Positions 1 through 7,541 are shown, counted from the stretch's first letter. The stretch: DNA of 31,707 bases from Kiritimatiellia bacterium (GCA_017405115.1 JAFRBA010000224.1:1-31707); one strand, 5' to 3'. Program-made: numbers and translations. The notes: generated from the sequence alone by a model not told the origin.

Positions 1-194
1 TGTCCCTTGCTCACGAAGAAACGGTCACGCCCTTCCCATGTAGGATTTGCAACTTCATAGCGCATCTTCTCTCCATACAAATACGACATGATATCCGCAA
101 TGGAAAGCGAACCGCCAAAGTGCATCGCACCAGCTTTGTAACCGGCATCAAGAATGTTTCGGCGAATGTCTCGAGCGTGTTCCTCAAGCGTCAT
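1..194 (-). CDS. Transketolase N-terminal subunit, partial (runs off window)
   Basis: The first 64 codons are present and the rest lies beyond the window edge. The visible protein has the N-terminal pattern of split transketolases: an early helix with DIRR, then GAMHFGGSLSIADIMSYLYG at about residues 22-41, then RDRFFVSKG at about 56-64. This matches the thiamine-diphosphate-binding pattern GHxGGSLS...DRFxLSKGH. Family members transfer two-carbon ketol units between sugars, and split forms need a separate C-terminal subunit, which would be expected just beyond position 1. The ATG at 194 is preceded by GGAGG at 201-205. The gap to the upstream SDR stop is only 12 bases, so it is almost certainly in the same operon. 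Its place beside an ACP, KASIII-like enzymes and SDRs suggests a specialised rather than a housekeeping role, which is inference. Confidence 0.85.
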   Translation of the reverse strand, partial: MTLEEHARDIRRNILDAGYKAGAMHFGGSLSIADIMSYLYGEKMRYEVANPTWEGRDRFFVSKG

Positions 195-206
195 GTCCTA
201 CCTCCA

Positions 207-947
207 TCAATAAAGCCGCCCATCAACACGTATCACTTCGCCATTGACAAACGAGGCATTGTCTGAAGCCAGAAAGGCAACAGTCTTTGCAACCTCATCC
301 ACCTTCCCATCGCGTTTCATAGCACAATGTTCAATCATCCCCAACCTCACCTTCTCGTCCATAAACCCTGTTATGTCGGTTGTGATTAATCCAGGGGCAA
401 CGGCATTGACACGCACACCATTCGCCCCGCATTCGGCAGCCAGTACTTTGGTGAAAGCGGCAACCGCCGCCTTTGAAACTCCGTATGCACAATTGCCTGC
501 TGCCAAATCAAGGCCAAACGCGGATGAAACGTTTATTATGCTTCCTCCACCACAGCGTACAATATAGCGAAGCAGAAGTTGCGTCAACTCCATAACAGAA
601 AACAAATTGACGTCAAACACCTCACGTATCTTTACCATCGACGTCATGGCAAAGAATCCTCCATGAGGGATTCCTGCATTATTCACAAGCACATTGACTG
701 GGGTCTTGGAAGCAATTATTGTGCGTATTGAATCCTTCATCGCGGCAGAATCCGTCATGTCAAAGAACACAGGAGTCACCTTGACTCCGTAGCGCGATGC
801 GACATCAGCGCACAGCGCAATGAATTCTGGTTTTTCCGCTCGTGCATGTGCAATAACATCTGCACGGTTGCGTGCGAACTCTTCAAGATAGGCCCGCCCC
901 AAACCCCTGTTCGTCCCTGTTATGAATGCCGTTTTGCCTTTTAACAT
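207..947 (-). CDS. Short-chain dehydrogenase/reductase, FabG-like
   Basis: A 246-aa classical SDR of normal family length. It has the cofactor motif TGTNRGLG at 11-18, NNAG at 89-92, serines at 141-142, and the YGVSK catalytic Tyr155/Lys159 pair. The C-terminus VNGEVIRVDGRLY fits the FabG-type 'G..i.vDGG' ending. FabG-like enzymes reduce 3-oxoacyl-ACP to 3-hydroxyacyl-ACP with NADPH, and an ACP and two KASIII-like proteins nearby make an ACP-bound substrate plausible. Related SDRs also act on sugars, so the substrate is unproven. The ATG at 947 has an SD-like GAGGG about four bases upstream. It lies 20 bases after the KASIII-like gene and 12 bases before the transketolase gene. Confidence 0.88.
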   Translation of the reverse strand: MLKGKTAFITGTNRGLGRAYLEEFARNRADVIAHARAEKPEFIALCADVASRYGVKVTPVFFDMTDSAAMKDSIRTIIASKTPVNVLVNNAGIPHGGFFAMTSMVKIREVFDVNLFSVMELTQLLLRYIVRCGGGSIINVSSAFGLDLAAGNCAYGVSKAAVAAFTKVLAAECGANGVRVNAVAPGLITTDITGFMDEKVRLGMIEHCAMKRDGKVDEVAKTVAFLASDNASFVNGEVIRVDGRLY

Positions 948-967
948 TGCACCCTCTTTGTCCCTTA

Positions 968-2104
968 TCAGATTTCACCCCTGAAATATCGCACCCAATA
1001 GTCAATTTGCTCCTGCCTCGACATTTTGTCATCCGGTGTTCTGTAGACTCTAACACCGCCATTATGAACACCCGAGAAATCAAGAATCGCGAATCCCCAT
1101 GAGAGGCCTACTCCAAATGTCGCAAGACACGTCATGCCCAATGGTGAATCAGAAAGCCGACGCACGACATCCATTGCGACAGCCGCTGTGCCACAGTTCC
1201 CATATCTGGTAAAAGTCTCAGTCGAGTATTTATCTTTCGGAACCCCTGCAAAATTAGCGACTGTCCTAACAATCTGTTTATTTGCCTGATGAAAAGCAAA
1301 GTAATCTATATCGGAAATGTCCTTTCCACTATACTCAAGAATATCGTGTATTCCCTTCGGACCGACCTCTGTGGTGAACTTGAAAATGTCCATCCCCTTC
1401 ATGATTTCATCCCACAAATGCCAGACATTACCAGAGGCATCGGTGATTTCCAGATCAACAATATCCTTTTGCACAGGCAATGCCCATGCACCCGCAGGCG
1501 CAACAATCTTGTCCCAATCCTTTCCACGAGTTCCAGTAACGAACCACGCCAGGTGTTCATCTTGCGTCCATTCAACCAACGTTGCAGTACCGGCGTCGCC
1601 AAACAACATGTTAGAGTTTCTGTTGCGTCGGTCTGAATGCATGCTGACCGTCTCCCCTGCAAGTACAAGGCATCGTTTTGCAGCGCCAGTCGAGACCAAG
1701 GAATGTGCCAACCACAATCCATGAACGTATGCAGAACATGCTAATCCCGATACATCAAAACAAGAACATTCTTCTGACAAACCAAGCCGTCCATGCAATA
1801 TGCACGCCGACGCAGGATACTTGTAATCGTGCGAACACGACACAGCGATCAATGCGTCAATCGATTCGCGCGAAACAGCCATTTGCGAAAAAAGATCGTT
1901 CGCCGCCGCCTCGCATAGATCGGCGTTTGTAGTCCTGTCATCTACGACATGCCGCGTCCCCAACCCAAGTATCTTCTTGTTGCGCTCCAGCAAGGCCCTG
2001 TCGTTGTTGAAGAACTCGATTTCGTCGTCGATGCTAATGCACTTCTCCGGCACCACCGCAGTGATGCCGGTTATGCGAGCATGTCTGAATGTCGATCTTG
2101 CCAT
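968..2104 (-). CDS. 3-oxoacyl-ACP synthase III-like protein (KASIII), intact copy
   Basis: A 378-aa thiolase-fold condensing enzyme. The expected catalytic triad can be read: Cys123 in SGLACSAYVHG, His272 in AFHQANKQ, and Asn303 in RYGNCGTAA. LFGDAGTA at 168-175 and FGVGLSWG near 330 are also typical of the family. KASIII enzymes condense an acyl-CoA or acyl donor with malonyl-ACP, or transfer acyl groups to other acceptors. It is longer than housekeeping FabH (about 320 aa), with a charged tail ending EQIDYWVRYFRGEI. That tail is shared with the frameshifted paralogue at 3162-4294, so the two belong to one subfamily. It sits between two SDR genes, next to an ACP gene, within a polysaccharide locus. 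I expect it to make or transfer an acyl group for the glycan; the substrate is unknown. Confidence 0.9.
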   Translation of the reverse strand: MARSTFRHARITGITAVVPEKCISIDDEIEFFNNDRALLERNKKILGLGTRHVVDDRTTNADLCEAAANDLFSQMAVSRESIDALIAVSCSHDYKYPASACILHGRLGLSEECSCFDVSGLACSAYVHGLWLAHSLVSTGAAKRCLVLAGETVSMHSDRRNRNSNMLFGDAGTATLVEWTQDEHLAWFVTGTRGKDWDKIVAPAGAWALPVQKDIVDLEITDASGNVWHLWDEIMKGMDIFKFTTEVGPKGIHDILEYSGKDISDIDYFAFHQANKQIVRTVANFAGVPKDKYSTETFTRYGNCGTAAVAMDVVRRLSDSPLGMTCLATFGVGLSWGFAILDFSGVHNGGVRVYRTPDDKMSRQEQIDYWVRYFRGEI

Positions 2105-2115
2105 TCAAGACCTCA

Positions 2116-2850
2116 TTACATCGCGCCGCAATCGACAATGTAGTTCTGCGCCGTAATCCATTTGGCTCTGTCAGAGAGGAGATAAACAACCACGCCTGCG
2201 ACATCCGGCACGGTGCCAATGCCGAATGGATATTTGCCCTCTGCAAAATCACGGGCGATATCGCCCGCCATCGGCGTGGCGATCAATGACGGGGATACGC
2301 AGTTTACACGAATCCCCTGCGGAGCGAGTTCCCGTCCAATCGACTGCATCGTAGCAATAAGCGCCCCCTTGGATCCCGCATATTCCGTCATGCCCGGATC
2401 GCAATGCACACCTCCCCCAGACGCCATAAACACCATGACGCTTCTATTGCCGTCATTGTTTCTGCGATCAGCGAAACCCTTCGCCATAAACACAGGTGCA
2501 AAATAGTTTACCGCGAATATGCGCTGTATGTCATCATACTCAACGGCCCGCAGCGGATTGATGCAGGGCAGTCCGGCACAGTATGCCATGCCGTGGAACT
2601 TGCCGTACTTCTCCTTAAGCGCCTTGACGTATGCAGGCAGGCCCGAAATGTCCTCGGCGAGGTCCTTCTGCTCAAGGAATACGTTTTCAGGATGTCTGGC
2701 CTTGTTCTTCATTCCCTCCAATCGTCCCTGATTGCGACCGATACCAATGACCGTCGCACCCAGTTCGTTCAAGAGCAAGGCTACTCCCTCGCCGATACCA
2801 GACGAGGCGCCTGTCACGATAAATCGTTGATAGGAATTGAAGGATATCAT
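2116..2850 (-). CDS. Short-chain dehydrogenase/reductase
   Basis: A 244-aa classical SDR with TGASSGIG at 13-20, AYCAG at 89-93 in place of the usual NNAG, Ser144, and the YAGSK catalytic Tyr157/Lys161. The end, NYIVDCGAM, resembles the family's 'vDGG' C-terminus with a Cys replacing the usual Asp-Gly step. It is clearly different from the SDR at 207-947, so the operon encodes two distinct reductases rather than a recent duplicate. The start ATG at 2850 lies one base after the ACP stop codon (TGA-C-ATG), which implies translational coupling with the carrier protein. Likely work: reduction of a ketone on an ACP-bound intermediate or on a sugar derivative. The missing first Asn of NNAG is a modest oddity seen in divergent SDRs. 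Confidence 0.87.
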   Translation of the reverse strand: MISFNSYQRFIVTGASSGIGEGVALLLNELGATVIGIGRNQGRLEGMKNKARHPENVFLEQKDLAEDISGLPAYVKALKEKYGKFHGMAYCAGLPCINPLRAVEYDDIQRIFAVNYFAPVFMAKGFADRRNNDGNRSVMVFMASGGGVHCDPGMTEYAGSKGALIATMQSIGRELAPQGIRVNCVSPSLIATPMAGDIARDFAEGKYPFGIGTVPDVAGVVVYLLSDRAKWITAQNYIVDCGAM

Positions 2851-2851
2851 G

Positions 2852-3070
2852 TCATACCCCAGCCTTTACTGCGATGTCGCCAATAGTTGACATTTCCTTG
2901 AAGTCCTTGAGGCCGACTTTGACCCCAAAGTTCTTGTCAAGAAACGCCATGGTCGCCATCATCGAGAGCGAGTCCCACTCAACCAGATCGTCAAGCACGG
3001 TCTCCGCCGTCAACGTATCATCGGTCTGCAGTACCTCCTGCATCTCCGCCAGGAATTCTTCGCGTGTCAT
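2852..3070 (-). CDS. Acyl carrier protein
   Basis: A 72-aa carrier protein with the phosphopantetheine site EWDSLSMMA; Ser34 would carry the 4'-phosphopantetheine arm. The acidic helices and the last segment (EMSTIGDIAVKAGV) match the ACP fold and length. I chose the ATG at 3070 because a good SD (AGGAG) lies eight bases upstream. The frame stays open further upstream, but that stretch encodes a basic sequence rich in Lys, Arg and Gln that is unlike any ACP. It sits between the KASIII-like genes and is coupled to the downstream SDR. This is a pathway-specific ACP, distinct from a fatty-acid acpP context, since no fabD, fabF or plsX is nearby. It probably tethers the acyl intermediate later placed on the polysaccharide. 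Confidence 0.93.
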   Translation of the reverse strand: MTREEFLAEMQEVLQTDDTLTAETVLDDLVEWDSLSMMATMAFLDKNFGVKVGLKDFKEMSTIGDIAVKAGV

Positions 3071-3161
3071 TTGTTTTCTCCTTTGTTTCTGTTTTGCCTT
3101 GTTAGATTGTCTGTGCGACTTGAACGTTCGCATGTTTGGAAGCTACTCTTCTTCCCAACTC

Positions 3162-4294
3162 TCAAACTTCCCCCTTAAAGAACTTCCGCCAGTACTCGAT
3201 CTGCTCCTCACGGGACGGCGCATCAGCCGGCGTATGATAGGTTGCAATTCCGCCATTATACATACCGGAAAGGTCTAACGCCGCCGCCCCCCAAGAGAGG
3301 CCGATTCCAAATGCCGCCATGATGGTCTTGTCAATCTTCCGCTCCTTCGGCTGGTCGCAAACCACCGTCACAACCGAGTTTGTCGAGTTGTTGGCATACT
3401 TTGAAAACACATCGGTCGGCGTTTTCTCCAAAGGTATGCCCGCCTTGGCAACAATCATCCCAAGAATCTGCTTGTTGGCCTGATGAATCGAGAACAAATC
3501 GACATTGTCATTCGTCCAACCTGCTGCAGACATGATGTCGGCTATCAACTGCGGCACGACATCCATCGTAAAGGCAAAGACATCCTCGCCTTTCATAACA
3601 CCGCGCCACGCCTCAATCAAGTTCCCTGATGAATCCTCAAATCGCAAATCAACAATGTCGCGACCAAAAGGAATCCGCCACCCCCCGAACGGATGGACTA
3701 TCTTGTCCCATCCCTTGCCATCCGCCCCCATGACGAAAGCCGATGGTATTTCTTCTTCAGAGTACTTGACATATGTCGCCGATGCCGCGTCGCCAAAACC
3801 GGAGCCGACTTGCGATTGGTCTGGTCGGTAGACCTAGCGCACAAATCGCCAGCCAACAAGAGGCACGACCCAATGGCCTTGGACTCAATCATCGCATGAG
3901 CCGTCAGCAGCGCATAGACATAACCAGAGCACCCAAGATTAATGTCTATGGCTGGTGTAGACTTAAGCAAGTCAAGCTTGCCATGAGCCACATTGGCATC
4001 GCATGGTTCGGGATAGTCTGGCTTCTGGTTTACAAAGATTAGCATCCCTATATCTTCAGGCCTAATGGACATCTCGGACATCAGCCTTCGAGCAGCGTCG
4101 CAGGCAAGATCCGTGACAGTAGTCCGGTCATCCGCTATGTATCGGCGCCCATACCCAATCATCTTTTTCTGCCGCGCCAATTTCTTTGGGTTGTTGTCAA
4201 AGAATTGAAGTTCGTCGTCTATGTCAACATAGTGTTCTGGAATGACGGTCTTCATTCCACAGACTCTGACATGCCTGAAAAGCGATACGCTCAT
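3162..4294 (-). pseudogene. KASIII-like protein, second copy, single-base frameshift
   Basis: Two overlapping frames together make one KASIII-like protein of about 377 aa, almost the same length as the paralogue at 968-2104. The upstream frame starts with an ATG at 4294 behind AGGAGG and carries Cys122 in NLGCSGYVYA. It stays in register to NRKSAPV, then goes off frame near 3795-3803. The downstream frame resumes with FGDAASATYVKY and carries the catalytic His (SIHQANKQ) and Asn (KYANNSTNS). Adding one base in the short A-run (3795-3798) or in the adjacent G/C run restores an ungapped alignment to the paralogue (NRNSNMLFGDA). The rest is undamaged, so a sequencing or assembly error is as likely as a recent inactivation. 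The start overlaps the acetyltransferase stop (ATGA). If intact, it would work with the ACP at 2852. Confidence 0.85.
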
Positions 4295-4878
4295 TCGCCC
4301 TCCTTGATTTGCTCCTGTCCAAACTCTCGTTTTTTGATAAACGCCGCCGGGTTCCCTCCGACGACAGTCCACGGCTCCACGTCCCTCGTGACAACCGCCC
4401 CTGCAGCAACAACGGCACCATCACCTATCGTCACTCCAGGAAGCACTATCGCACCTGTAGCTATCCATACACACGAGCCGATGGCGATCGGTTTTGTCTT
4501 AAATGCAAAATTCCTTGTCGAGATATCGTGATAACCCGTCAGCAACTTAACCTGCTCTCCTATGCATGTCTTCTGACCTATCTCTATCTTGGCAAGCGCA
4601 TAAAGCCATGAATCATTCCCAACGGATGACATATCTCCAATTGCAACATTCCACGGGCAGTCGATTTTCGCCGAAGGCATGAAGCTAACCACCCCAAAGG
4701 ACCTAAGCCCAAAGGACTTAAGAAGAAAACTCCTGACAGCTCCAAAATGCCAACTCCAACGAAAGATCGTCATATTAACAAGATGCCAAAGCTTGAACTT
4801 AAGGAGCCCTTTTAAGGTTGACCTTTCAAGGCTACGTTGCGACGGAGCATACCAGCAAATCAACTGTTCTGACGTCAT
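4291..4878 (-). CDS. WcaF-like hexapeptide-repeat O-acetyltransferase
   Basis: A 195-aa left-handed beta-helix acyltransferase. Imperfect hexapeptide repeats run from about residue 65 to 175 (for example AIGDMSSVGNDSW, EIGQKTCIGEQV, TIGDGAVVAAGAVV). The catalytic-type His is in GYHDISTR, and the end PWTVVGGNPAAFIKKRE is typical of WcaF/NodL/LacA-type acetyltransferases. These transfer acetyl from acetyl-CoA to a sugar hydroxyl in the cytoplasm. It overlaps its neighbours by four bases at both ends (ATGA). Its C-terminal third is nearly identical to that of the next gene, so the two are tandem duplicates. With an ACP operon downstream, an acyl-ACP donor instead of acetyl-CoA is possible, but that is inference. 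Confidence 0.9.
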   Translation of the reverse strand: MTSEQLICWYAPSQRSLERSTLKGLLKFKLWHLVNMTIFRWSWHFGAVRSFLLKSFGLRSFGVVSFMPSAKIDCPWNVAIGDMSSVGNDSWLYALAKIEIGQKTCIGEQVKLLTGYHDISTRNFAFKTKPIAIGSCVWIATGAIVLPGVTIGDGAVVAAGAVVTRDVEPWTVVGGNPAAFIKKREFGQEQIKEGE

Positions 4879-5438
4879 TTTGATTCAATCCGCAATTCAC
4901 GTTTCTTGATGAATCCCGCCGGGTTCCCGCCGACAACCGTCCACGGCTCCACATCCTTCGTGACGACTGCACCGGCAGCGACCACCGCGCCATCGCCGAG
5001 GACCCTGCCAGGCAGTATGATTGCCCGAGCACCCAACCAACAATTAGAGCCGACCTTGATGGGAGCATGCTTAAGTTCCATAACCGGCGAGGAAATATCA
5101 TGCGATGCGCTATCAAGAAAGACTTCATCGCTCACCGTTGTGTTGTTGCCGATCTCAATGGTGTCAACTGTATAGCATTTGACCCCATGCGACAAGGCCA
5201 CCCAATCTCCTACCTTCAGCTTCCATGGTTGCCAGACTGACACGGAAGAATAAATTGCGGTATGCCTGCCAATGTTCGCCCCAAAACACCTCAACAAAAA
5301 AGCACGCCATCTATTAAAAGCGCCTATTCTATTCGGCGTCGGTCGGAACAGAATCATCCACACGACATTCCAGAACGCTCGCGCATACTTGCTTCTGCGC
5401 GAGTGCTCGTTCTTGTAATGTCTCAGATCAAGTTCCAT
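4875..5438 (-). CDS. WcaF-like hexapeptide-repeat O-acetyltransferase, first gene of operon
   Basis: A 187-aa paralogue of the next gene. It starts MELDLRHYKNEHSRR, which fits the WcaF N-terminus. Hexapeptide repeats follow (KVGDWVALSHGV, EIGNNTTVSDEV, VLGDGAVVAAGAVV) with His in SASHDISS, and it ends PWTVVGGNPAGFIKKRE. The frame is open to a TTG at 5516, but I reject that start. A TTGCAA-N17-GATAAT promoter lies at 5467-5495 inside that extension, and the ATG at 5438 gives the family's normal length. No strong SD is visible before this ATG. Predicted role: acetylation, or other acylation, of a sugar in the repeat unit. It is probably the first gene of the operon that continues through the KASIII/ACP/SDR genes. 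Confidence 0.9.
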   Translation of the reverse strand: MELDLRHYKNEHSRRSKYARAFWNVVWMILFRPTPNRIGAFNRWRAFLLRCFGANIGRHTAIYSSVSVWQPWKLKVGDWVALSHGVKCYTVDTIEIGNNTTVSDEVFLDSASHDISSPVMELKHAPIKVGSNCWLGARAIILPGRVLGDGAVVAAGAVVTKDVEPWTVVGGNPAGFIKKRELRIESK

Positions 5439-5466
5439 AGTTAGGGCACAAATGCTTGTTGCCAGT

Positions 5467-5495
5467 ATTATCGCATTTTCAGCGGAGGATTGCAA
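5467..5495 (-). promoter_or_regulatory. Predicted sigma-70-type promoter for the acetyltransferase/ACP operon
   Basis: On the minus strand, TTGCAA (5490-5495) and GATAAT (5467-5472) are separated by exactly 17 bases. Transcription would start near 5460, giving a leader of about 22 bases before the ATG at 5438. The same -35/-10 pair and spacing occur at three other places within 3.5 kb, which strengthens the call. The spacer here differs from the other three, so this copy is independent of the repeated cassette. Confidence 0.7.
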
Positions 5496-5629
5496 GTGCA
5501 CCGCAGAAGAAAACAACTCTCAAGGGGCTCCCACCCCTAGGCCAATATCCATCAGGCGAACAACTGACCTACACCTGATCAACCATCATTCCATTGTTTA
5601 CGACGTCACGGCCGACGACATACCTTCAC

Positions 5630-5854
5630 TCACTTCAGCACCTTGCGGATGAACGGGAAGACGAAAAGCGAGAGGACTGCGCCCCAGAGGAGGGAGTTGA
5701 CGACCATGACTGCCCACCAGAGGATGCCGCCGGCGGATGCACCGAGGGCGTCGGCGACGATGTAGCCCGGCTGGCCAAGGAACCCCTTGAAGATCAAGAA
5801 CAAAACGAAATGCAGCACGCTCAGCGGCACGTTGGCAAACAAGAATGCCTTCAT
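5630..5854 (-). CDS. Small two-helix membrane protein, unknown function
   Basis: A 74-aa hydrophobic protein I do not recognise. It has two likely membrane helices: about residues 4-26 (FLFANVPLSVLHFVLFLIF) and about 44-68 (ILWWAVMVVNSLLWGAVLS, then LFVFPF). A short glycine/alanine-rich loop (ADALGASAGG) joins them and it ends with the basic IRKVLK. The ATG at 5854 has a clear AGGAG SD and a promoter at 5884-5912, so it is a real, independently transcribed gene. Its promoter, RBS and first ten codons recur almost unchanged at 7511-7600 upstream of the GNAT-methyltransferase gene. Nothing in the sequence reveals a biochemical role. A small structural or regulatory membrane peptide is the safest description. 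Confidence 0.75.
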   Translation of the reverse strand: MKAFLFANVPLSVLHFVLFLIFKGFLGQPGYIVADALGASAGGILWWAVMVVNSLLWGAVLSLFVFPFIRKVLK

Positions 5855-5883
5855 CGATTTTCTCCTTTCTAGCTTTGGTGCGT

Positions 5884-5912
5884 ATTATCTCATATTCTGC
5901 CGCCAGTTGCAA
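5884..5912 (-). promoter_or_regulatory. Predicted promoter of the 74-aa membrane protein gene
   Basis: Minus-strand TTGCAA (5907-5912), a 17-base spacer, and GATAAT (5884-5889). The start would fall near 5877, giving a leader of about 22 bases containing AGGAG before the ATG at 5854. The spacer and flanks closely match the copies at 7571-7599 and 8869-8897. A TTAGTCG heptamer tract lies directly upstream. Confidence 0.75.
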
Positions 5913-5919
5913 CAGGGCC

Positions 5920-5954
5920 TTAGTCGTTAGTTGTTAGTCGTTAGTCGTTAGTCG
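5920..5954. repeat. Heptamer tandem repeat TTAGTCG x5
   Basis: Five consecutive 7-base units, TTAGTCG with one TTAGTTG variant, lie in the gap between the small membrane gene's promoter and the GNAT-methyltransferase stop. The same unit forms tracts at 8905-8925 and inside the GT4 gene at 12153-12180. There are no spacers, so this is not CRISPR. Confidence 0.95.
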
Positions 5955-5979
5955 TTTGGTGGGGACATAGATTTGCTCG

Positions 5980-7461
5980 TCACTTCTTCACCACAAACAG
6001 AATTTCCTTCCCATCGTCGCGGGAGTATTCCTTTGAGAAGCCAGACCGGACGAATCGCTTCATTACGACGCGCAAAGAGGTCTGCGAAATCCATTTTTCG
6101 AACTCGGCCTCGGAAAAGCGTCGGTCGACAACAAGATACTCGCCCGGAAGCCCACCATCCTCGTCTCTGAATTGCTCCTTGTGGTAGAACAATCCCGTCT
6201 TTCTGTCCCAAAGACTCTGGCTCTCGAAGAACTCACCGTCCGTAGCCATGGCCTTTGTCGGCATAAGGCGAAAGACGGACCTAAGCAGATCTTCCCTGTT
6301 TTCTGCGTCTATGGCTTCGACGTGCTTCTTGCCGGCAAAGTCGCTGTTTGCAACGGTAATCACCGCATAGCCGTCGTCAGCTAGATTTTCCTCAACACTG
6401 TACAATATTTTTTTGTTCTCGGCGTCGTCAGCAAATGAACCTATGACGTCATATAGACAAAGCACAAGGCGAAAGCGCCTGTCGCCACGCCATGTGCGAC
6501 AATCTCCTTCTATGACGCCGACGGCGCTTCCGCCTTCTGTGACGACGCGATCAATTCCGCAGACATTTCTGAAACCAAGCTTCTTGAGGGTTTCCAGATG
6601 CCGTCCGCTTCCCGCGCCAAAATCGCAAATCGGATCTTCGGGGGCAAGTGTTGGAATCCATTGCAATATGCAGCCGACTTCTTCAGAGGCGTTCTTCGCC
6701 CAATTCTGCCTTATCTGAGGCATTCGGCGGTAAGCGTCGAAGACGATGCTGCCCGAACATTCCAAGATTCGCGAATATGCATTCATGTTAGACGGTTCCT
6801 GGTCTCGGAACACGACCGCAAGCCATTCGCAGCCCTCTGGCAGTTCACCGTAGCGCTCCCTGACGTGGGTTCGCCCTTCAAGAACATCCGACCTATCGGT
6901 CCAGAACGAAGTATTCAGGACTGTCCGAGTTTCGTCGACCCGCCAGGCGGCCTTGGCGAGGAACGGCACCGAGTCAAGCAGTTCATGGTCAATCATCTCC
7001 CTGTCCTGTGCGATCCGCCATGGTTCGCCACGCCTAAAAGTCGCGCTTTCAAGCGCCTCAATCGTGCACGGGCTCGAAGTGACTACCGCCCAGGCATAGT
7101 AGTCGGAGAAGCCGAATATGCTGTGTAGCATCATCGTCGCTATCCCCCTGTGCCTATGCGCCTCGAGAACAACAAGCTGCACAACTAGAACGACCTTGCC
7201 CTTGGCGGTGTCTCGCTCAACGAATACGGCCTGTCCTACAAGCTCGCCGTCCTTGCGGCACATGGCAAATCGGATGTCGCACTTCGCGTAGTCACGCATA
7301 TACATAGTCGGCGACATGCGAATCCTCTCGCCGGGACGCAACGGACTCGGAGCCAATGCACTCCAGCGGCCATATGAAGTGGAAAACACGCGAGACAGCT
7401 CTTCCGCAACCGGCAACGTCAATTTGTCGCCGGTTATCATCGAGTATGTATAGTCACTCAT
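5980..7461 (-). CDS. GNAT acetyltransferase-SAM methyltransferase fusion protein
   Basis: A 493-aa protein with two enzyme domains. The N-terminal part (about 1-165) has a GNAT signature: a hydrophobic strand VVLVVQLVVL followed by the acetyl-CoA motif HRHRGIA at 102-108. The C-terminal part (about 235-493) is a class I methyltransferase with motif I DFGAGSG at 280-286, an acidic residue ending the next strand (VCGID), and LVLCLYDVIGSF as the motif IV region. The frame is open to a GTG at 7476. I prefer the ATG at 7461 because it overlaps the stop of a short upstream ORF (ATGA), which suggests translational coupling. The gene stands alone in the island with its own promoter (7571-7599). The substrate is unknown. 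The pairing suggests tandem acetylation and methylation of one small molecule or amino group, which is inference. Confidence 0.85.
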   Translation of the reverse strand: MSDYTYSMITGDKLTLPVAEELSRVFSTSYGRWSALAPSPLRPGERIRMSPTMYMRDYAKCDIRFAMCRKDGELVGQAVFVERDTAKGKVVLVVQLVVLEAHRHRGIATMMLHSIFGFSDYYAWAVVTSSPCTIEALESATFRRGEPWRIAQDREMIDHELLDSVPFLAKAAWRVDETRTVLNTSFWTDRSDVLEGRTHVRERYGELPEGCEWLAVVFRDQEPSNMNAYSRILECSGSIVFDAYRRMPQIRQNWAKNASEEVGCILQWIPTLAPEDPICDFGAGSGRHLETLKKLGFRNVCGIDRVVTEGGSAVGVIEGDCRTWRGDRRFRLVLCLYDVIGSFADDAENKKILYSVEENLADDGYAVITVANSDFAGKKHVEAIDAENREDLLRSVFRLMPTKAMATDGEFFESQSLWDRKTGLFYHKEQFRDEDGGLPGEYLVVDRRFSEAEFEKWISQTSLRVVMKRFVRSGFSKEYSRDDGKEILFVVKK

Positions 7462-7541
7462 GTTCGTGCAAAGCACATCCGTCCATTAGCTTCAAAGGAG
7501 AGAGTTGAGCGCGGCACGTTGGCAAACAAGAATGCCTTCAT
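7458..7541 (-). CDS. 27-aa chimeric leader ORF overlapping the GNAT-methyltransferase start
   Basis: A short ORF with its own AGGAG SD. Its first ten codons (MKAFLFANVP) copy those of the 74-aa membrane protein at 5630-5854. The other 17 residues (RSTLSFEANGRMCFART) are unrelated. Its TGA overlaps the ATG of the GNAT-methyltransferase gene at 7461 by four bases (ATGA). This is the classic layout for translational coupling, in which ribosomes ending on the leader restart on the downstream gene, which itself lacks a good SD. It appears to be a by-product of a duplicated promoter-RBS-5' gene fragment. Whether the peptide itself does anything cannot be told from sequence. Confidence 0.6.
   Translation of the reverse strand: MKAFLFANVPRSTLSFEANGRMCFART

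Noticed and set aside
3071..3133. N-terminal extension of the ACP
   Set aside because: The extension is basic and unlike any ACP, and it would bury a good AGGAG site that points to the ATG at 3070.
5439..5516. N-terminal extension of the first WcaF-like protein to a TTG start
   Set aside because: It would place a TTGCAA-N17-GATAAT promoter inside the gene and give an extra N-terminus not seen in the family.
5552..5580. Inverted repeat ATCAGG...CCTGAT after the small membrane gene
   Set aside because: Six-base arms with a 17-base loop and no T-tract are not convincing as a terminator.
6598..7128. Plus-strand open frame of 176 codons
   Set aside because: It is a shadow of the GNAT-methyltransferase fusion, whose cofactor motifs fix the coding strand.
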